A stretch of 64,000 bases of DNA from the NCBI GenBank assembly GCA_015068325.1, contig SVKQ01000009.1, positions 1 to 64,000 of the forward strand, in the 5' to 3' direction. Position numbers and translations under genes: made by a program. Below, one piece after another: positions 59,196 to 64,000 of the stretch (position 1 is its first letter; each line of letters begins with the position of its first letter). The stretch comes from Oscillospiraceae bacterium. Lineage in GTDB: Bacteria > Bacillota > Clostridia > Oscillospirales > Oscillospiraceae. Below the pieces are notes generated by a model. That model was not told the DNA's origin and made no database searches. It was given only the letters and a program-made list of their open reading frames with translations.

Positions 59196-59972
59196 TCAGT
59201 CGATGGAGCGGGCAAAGGTGATGCCGCTCTTCTGCATATGTACGTCCAACCGGACCCGGTCGGCCCGGATGTAGCTGCGGGTATACTCGTAGATGCGGCC
59301 GTCATCAGTCCGGGTGCGCCGCTGGTGATAGAATGCACAGCTGCCCTCGGCTACATGCAGTAGCCGAGCCTGGTAGTCATTCAGTGTCACAGCTTCGTAG
59401 CTGTCCTCGGCGGCGGCGGGAGTGATGCCCACGTGGTAAAGCAGACTGTAGAAGCTGTGCGTCTGCACCATATCCCGGGTCAGATGGGGGTAGATGTACT
59501 GGGGGTAATAGCTGGTCTCCAGGATCAGCGGCTCACCGTCTACGTTGCGCACGCGGGTAAAGCAGTAGACGCTGGTGCCCTCCGGCAGATCCATCGTTTC
59601 GCAGACCACGGCGCTGGGTTGCACGATATCAAAATCCACCAGCGTGGATGAGGGCTCCTTGCCCATGGAGGAGACCTCCGTGGTAAAGGAGTAGCGCACG
59701 CCACGGCGGGTGACATTGGGGTCGGCCACGAAGGTGCCCTTGCCCCGCTTGCGGACCACCAGTCCCTCCTCCTCCAGTTCGCCGATGGCCTGACGCACGG
59801 TGTTGCGGCTGATATCCAACGCGCGGCACAGCTCCGACTCCGAGGGCAGCAGCTGGCCGATGGCCAGAGCACCGGAGGAGATATGATGCTTGATGATACC
59901 AACGAGCTGCGTGTACAGCGGGATGTCGCTGTCCAGGCTGAGCTTGCTGGAGAGGATCTGATCTTGAGGCAT
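59196..59972 (-). CDS. GntR-family regulator, HutC/UTRA subfamily
   Basis: This is a 258-aa regulator. The winged helix is PLYTQLVGIIKHHISSGALAIGQLLPSESELCRALDISRNTVRQAIGELEEEGLV with RKRGKGTFV. A UTRA effector domain (about 95-250) follows, with VYCFTRVRNVDGEPLILETSYY. UTRA ligands are often sugar phosphates or amino-sugar phosphates. It lies between two gap genes on the same strand, so it may control one or both. Start at MPQDQIL with AAAGGA ten bases upstream. TATAAT lies at 60036-60041. Confidence 0.92.
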   Translation of the reverse strand: MPQDQILSSKLSLDSDIPLYTQLVGIIKHHISSGALAIGQLLPSESELCRALDISRNTVRQAIGELEEEGLVVRKRGKGTFVADPNVTRRGVRYSFTTEVSSMGKEPSSTLVDFDIVQPSAVVCETMDLPEGTSVYCFTRVRNVDGEPLILETSYYPQYIYPHLTRDMVQTHSFYSLLYHVGITPAAAEDSYEAVTLNDYQARLLHVAEGSCAFYHQRRTRTDDGRIYEYTRSYIRADRVRLDVHMQKSGITFARSID

Positions 59973-60199
59973 GGCGACGAAGTCCTTTCCCGCGCGGTCT
60001 GCCGGCAGACCGCAGTTTGTCACAACGTGTAGGTTATTATATCACAGCCGGACCGGAAGTGGTACCCTTTATTTTTAAAAAGCGGCTCCAATCAGGCAAA
60101 AGAGCGCGGTTTCGCAGAACGGCGGCAGATGGAAATAGCGCCGCCCCTCACAGGACGGCGTTATTTCCGGAACAAAAAAGAAGGAAAACGAAAGCTGAT

Positions 60200-61237
<1,038 letters not shown>

Positions 61238-61259
61238 TCAAATGTATGGTACGTTCAGT

Positions 61260-61287
61260 ATTATATCCGATTTTGTCCAAAAAGCAA
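61260..61287 (-). promoter_or_regulatory. Promoter of GAPDH paralog 2
   Basis: The minus strand has TTGCTT (61287-61282), 16-bp spacer and exact TATAAT (61265-61260), 49 bases before the start. Confidence 0.65.
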
Positions 61288-61333
61288 CCCCTTTTTGAAA
61301 AAAAGCGGAGGTGGGAGGAAAAAGACAAAAAAC

Positions 61334-61362
61334 TTGTCATTTCTCCAAAACTCTGCTATAGT
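61334..61362 (+). promoter_or_regulatory. Promoter of the kinase-like gene and mnmA
   Basis: TTGTCA (61334-61339), 17-bp spacer and TATAGT (61357-61362). It precedes the start at 61450 by about 87 bases. Confidence 0.75.
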
Positions 61363-61449
61363 GGGGACACGCAAAAGGACGGGTACTGGCGGGATCTTCC
61401 GGGGATATTTGTTCCGCCGTTCGCCATGCTATGGGAGAGGAGGGTCGCT

Positions 61450-62262
61450 ATGGACAAGGAGCAGGAGATGCTGTGTCGCGTACTGGGCAGCGTGGCCGTG
61501 CAGATGCGGGGCTCCATGGGGAATATCCAGGCCGCTCTGGAGCGGCTGGTACCGGATGAACTGCCGGCAGGCAGCGCGGCCGAGAAGAATGCGGCTATCC
61601 TGACCCAAAGCTATTACCGCCTGCTGCGCATCATCGACAACCTCTCCACCGCACCCATCCTGACTGAGGAGACCACCATCGAGAGCGGCGACGCGGACAT
61701 CGTGGAGTGGCTGGAGCACCTGATCAGCCAGGCGCGGCCGTTGGTGGAAGGACAGGGCCTGACACTGACGTTCCGCTGTGCCGAGGACTACCACAGGGTA
61801 GCCATGCACCGGGAGATGATGGAACGGCTGTTGTGGAACCTGCTGTCCAACGCCATCAAGTTCACCGATCCCGGCGGCCGCATCGATGTGTCGCTGGCGT
61901 TTCGGGCCGGGCTGGTGCTGCTGACAGTGGCGGACACCGGCTGCGGGATCCCGCAGGACATGATGGACACGGTCTACGACCGATATATGCACCCGGAGCG
62001 GATGGACCCGCTGCCCCACGGACTGGGCCTGGGTCTGGCGCTGTGCCGCCGGATCGCCGAGGGCCACGGCGGGCGCTTTTTGCTGACGTCCCGTGAGAAC
62101 GAGGGCACCACGGTGACGGTGGCCCTGCCGGACGACCGGCTGGGCGCAGGTCTGGTGGTGGAGGAGCCGATGATCCCCTCCGGCGGTTTTCACGAGGCGT
62201 TGGTGGGCTTGAGCGATGCGCTGAGTTACCGGGCGTTTCTGCGCGGCAGGCAGGATCTATGA
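61450..62262 (+). CDS. Soluble histidine-kinase-like ATPase without the acceptor His
   Basis: This 270-aa protein has an N-terminal helical dimerisation-like part and a HATPase_c domain (about 110-230) with NLLSNAIKFTDPGG (N box), ADTGCGIP (G1) and GLGLGLALCRRI (G2). The helix that should hold SHELRTPL reads AVQMRGSMGNI, with Val and Gln in place of His and Glu (about 17-18). No membrane segment or sensor domain is present. It may bind ATP and act by protein contact. Start at MDKEQEM with GGAGG upstream. It precedes mnmA by 62 bp. Confidence 0.85.
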   Translation: MDKEQEMLCRVLGSVAVQMRGSMGNIQAALERLVPDELPAGSAAEKNAAILTQSYYRLLRIIDNLSTAPILTEETTIESGDADIVEWLEHLISQARPLVEGQGLTLTFRCAEDYHRVAMHREMMERLLWNLLSNAIKFTDPGGRIDVSLAFRAGLVLLTVADTGCGIPQDMMDTVYDRYMHPERMDPLPHGLGLGLALCRRIAEGHGGRFLLTSRENEGTTVTVALPDDRLGAGLVVEEPMIPSGGFHEALVGLSDALSYRAFLRGRQDL

Positions 62263-62324
62263 TCAGCGGCCCCGGCTCCGGCCGGGGCTGTGGCATGACC
62301 GGCGAGGTACATGAGGGTAAAGAG

Positions 62325-63380
62325 ATGAACAGGAAAAAGGTATTGGTGGCCATGTCCGGCGGGGTGGACAGCTCTGCCGCCGCTGTGCTGCTGCAGGAGC
62401 AGGGCTGCATCTGCGACGGGGCCATGCTGAAGCTGCTGCCCGGTGAGGGCGGCCGCTGCTGCAGTGCAGACGACGCGGCAGACGCCCGCAGCGTTGCCTA
62501 CCGATTGGGCATGCGGTTTTACGTGTTCAACGGGGTGGAACAGTTCCGCCGGGAGGTGATGGATCGCTTTATCAGCGAGTACTGCGCCGGACGGACGCCC
62601 AATCCCTGTATCGACTGCAACCGCTGCCTGAAGTTCGGCACGCTGCTGGAGCGGGCACTAGTGTTGGGCTACGACTATCTAGCCACGGGCCATTACGCCC
62701 GGGTGGGATACGACGAGACCACAGGCCGTTACCTGCTGCTGCGGGGTCGAGATCACCGCAAGGATCAGAGCTATGCGCTCTATCAGCTGACCCAGCATCA
62801 GCTGGCCCATCTGCTATTGCCGGTGGGCGAATACGACAAGGCCACCATACGTGAGCGGGCCCGGTGCGCCGGGCTGCTGAACGCCGATAAGGCCGACAGT
62901 CAGGACATCTGCTTCGTGCCGGACGGCGATTACGCCTCCTTTCTAGAACGCAGCGGCGTGGAGATGGTGCCCGGCGACTTTGTGGACCGGCAGGGCCATG
63001 TGCTGGGCCGCCACAGGGGCTTGCCCCGGTATACCACCGGTCAGGGCAAGGGGTTGGGCATCAGCTTGGGGCGCCACGTCTATGTGGTGGGCAAGGACCC
63101 GGCGGCCAACACGGTCACACTGGGGGATGATGAGGAACTGTACAGCACCGCGCTGACCGCCGTCTGCGTCAACTGGATTGCCGGGGAGGCACCAAAAGGT
63201 CTCATCCGCTGCACCGCAAAGACCCGCTACAGTCAGACGGAGACGCCCGCCATGGCGGAGATGCTGCCGGACGGCCGTCTGCAGGTGCGTTTCGATGAAC
63301 CCCAGCGGGCCGTCACTGCCGGGCAGGCGGTGGTGCTCTACGACGGCGAACGGGTATTGGGCGGCGGTACCATCGAATAG
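62325..63380 (+). CDS. mnmA: tRNA-specific 2-thiouridylase MnmA
   Basis: This 351-aa enzyme makes 2-thiouridine at the wobble base of Lys, Glu and Gln tRNAs. The PP-loop is AMSGGVDSSAA (9-19). Catalytic cysteines lie in NPCIDCNR (about 95-98) and DSQDICFV (Cys196). A GKDPAANTVTLG beta domain closes the protein. An extra RCCSADDAADARSVA stretch replaces the usual segment after the first strand. Start at MNRKKVLV with GAGGG seven bases upstream. A terminator follows. Confidence 0.95.
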   Translation: MNRKKVLVAMSGGVDSSAAAVLLQEQGCICDGAMLKLLPGEGGRCCSADDAADARSVAYRLGMRFYVFNGVEQFRREVMDRFISEYCAGRTPNPCIDCNRCLKFGTLLERALVLGYDYLATGHYARVGYDETTGRYLLLRGRDHRKDQSYALYQLTQHQLAHLLLPVGEYDKATIRERARCAGLLNADKADSQDICFVPDGDYASFLERSGVEMVPGDFVDRQGHVLGRHRGLPRYTTGQGKGLGISLGRHVYVVGKDPAANTVTLGDDEELYSTALTAVCVNWIAGEAPKGLIRCTAKTRYSQTETPAMAEMLPDGRLQVRFDEPQRAVTAGQAVVLYDGERVLGGGTIE

Positions 63381-63386
63381 AGACAG

Positions 63387-63422
63387 AGCGCCCGCACCGG
63401 AGAAACGGCGCGGGCGCTTTTT
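63387..63422 (+). terminator. Terminator after mnmA
   Basis: AGCGCCCGC (63387-63395) and GCGGGCGCT (63410-63418) lead into TTTTT. The T-run touches the stop codon of the small minus-strand ORF. Confidence 0.88.
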
Positions 63423-63492
63423 ACCGCTGGCTGATCTGCCACTCATCCCGGAAGATCAAATCGTCGATGTCGCCGCTGTGCTCCTCGCCCAT
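63421..63492 (-). CDS. Possible 23-aa small protein
   Basis: The minus strand encodes MGEEHSGDIDDLIFRDEWQI and then SQR and a stop. An ideal ribosome site, AAGGAGGT, lies five bases before the ATG, stronger than for most genes here. The peptide is acidic with an amphipathic middle. It lies between two terminators, so it would need its own promoter; none is clear in 63493-63560. It could be a real small protein or a chance frame after a leader. Confidence 0.45.
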   Translation of the reverse strand: MGEEHSGDIDDLIFRDEWQISQR

Positions 63493-63560
63493 GGGGATAC
63501 CTCCTTGTATCTATACCCGGTATCCTATGCGGCGGCGCGAAAAAACATACCTCTGCGGCA

Positions 63561-63590
63561 AAAAAGGACAGGCGTGGGCCTGTCTTTTTT
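63561..63590. terminator. Terminator after the inositol-monophosphatase gene
   Basis: GACAGGC (63567-63573) and GCCTGTC (63578-63584), loop GTGG, have an A-run on the left and T-run on the right; it acts in either direction. Confidence 0.8.
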
Positions 63591-63594
63591 CGGT

Positions 63595-64000
63595 TTACGG
63601 CATGTCCCGCAGCAGCTCGTGGCACAGACCGTTGGTGGCGAACACAGAGCCGGGGCGCAGCACGTCCAGCGGCTGCCCCTCCAGCGTGGTGACGCGGCCG
63701 CCGGCCTCGGTGACGACCAGACTGCCGGCGGCGAAATCCCAGGGGCTCAGGCGACACTCGAAAAAGAGCTCGGCCCGCCCGTCGGCCACGTAGCACAGGT
63801 CCAGCGCCGCCGAGCCGAAGCGGCGCAGATCCATCGTTCGGTCGAAAAAGTACCGCATGAGGCGGAAAGTGCGATCGGCCAGACCGCGGTTGTAGAGAGA
63901 GGTGCCGAACAGGGAGACGGCATGGGAACCATCCCGTTCGCTGACATGGATGGGCTGTCCGTTCCGGGTGGCACCGCGGCCCCGCTCTGCGGCGTACAGG
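63595..64000 (-). CDS. Inositol monophosphatase family protein (5' end outside window)
   Basis: The visible 134 residues are the C-terminal half of a lithium-sensitive IMPase/SuhB-type phosphatase. RRFGSAALDLCYVADGRAE and SPWDFAAGSLVVTEAGG (the WDxAAG metal site) are diagnostic, with a final GSVFATNGLCHELL. The upstream part up to the window edge (RGRGATRNGQPI) belongs to the same frame. Substrates may be inositol 1-phosphate or similar sugar phosphates. The N-terminal metal motif lies beyond the window. Confidence 0.9.
   Translation of the reverse strand, partial: LYAAERGRGATRNGQPIHVSERDGSHAVSLFGTSLYNRGLADRTFRLMRYFFDRTMDLRRFGSAALDLCYVADGRAELFFECRLSPWDFAAGSLVVTEAGGRVTTLEGQPLDVLRPGSVFATNGLCHELLRDMP

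Overview
This window reads as chromosomal DNA of a GC-rich, endospore-forming, anaerobic Clostridium-class bacterium, most like an Oscillospiraceae member (Oscillibacter/Flavonifractor-type). Reasons: sporulation genes (yabP, yabQ, spoVAC, a SpoVB-like flippase), a complete Rnf complex next to an AtoE-type short-chain fatty-acid carrier, many radical-SAM enzymes, HemZ/HemW, and housekeeping promoters close to TTGACA-N17-TATAAT. The assignment is inferred from gene content only. No CRISPR array, transposase or rRNA was seen.

Layout. 1-400: terminators, tRNA-Gly(GCC) and a duplicated tRNA 3' end. 397-5949 (-): operon for a divergent type IIA topoisomerase pair with a GNAT gene between the subunits and a lipoprotein last. 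6000-6900: AT-rich upstream region with DnaA-box-like 9-mers, then hpf. 7096-9770 (+): a possible attenuator or small RNA, then a radical-SAM/SPASM gene coupled to a membrane protein with a Cys-Ala repeat tail. This pair is the best candidate for an undescribed system. 9823-22404 (-): an SDR gene; a yab-type cluster (spoVB-like, mazG, hup, rqcP, yabP, yabQ, divIC, yabR) with a sigma-E-like promoter before yabP; hemZ; and recJ-relA-dtd-MBL. 22710-25149 (-): atoE and a DUF975 protein. 25342-30654 (+): rnfCDGEAB. 30678-32766 (+): tetrahydrofolate riboswitch, folT, folC. 32795-40045 (+): CIRCE, hrcA-grpE-dnaK-dnaJ, PHP phosphatase, rpiB, GH-like protein. 40048-42941 (+): radical SAM, mutY, PflX-like enzyme. 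43111-45700 (+): a patch of distinct base composition with a KdpDE-like two-component system, TTAAC direct repeats and a membrane protein. 45823-48358: unknown gene, ferredoxin-hemW (-), spoVAC (+). 48479-53769: TRAP transporter operon with an unusual binding-protein-like gene, under a divergent FCD-GntR regulator with two clear operators. 53836-61210 (-): large RND exporter with a coiled-coil insert, two GAPDH paralogs around a HutC-type GntR regulator. 61334-64000: histidine-kinase-like protein lacking the acceptor His, mnmA, a 23-codon ORF with an ideal ribosome site, and the end of an inositol-monophosphatase gene.

How it fits together. Rnf couples reduced ferredoxin and NAD+ to an ion gradient, and AtoE moves short-chain acids, as expected of a fermenter. 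The folate genes form a riboswitch-controlled uptake and retention unit. The heat-shock operon is under HrcA. The yab cluster joins growth-phase maintenance genes to mother-cell spore genes. Accessory interest lies in the Cys-Ala-tail/radical-SAM pair, the GntR-TRAP locus, the TTAAC-repeat two-component locus and the coiled-coil RND pump.
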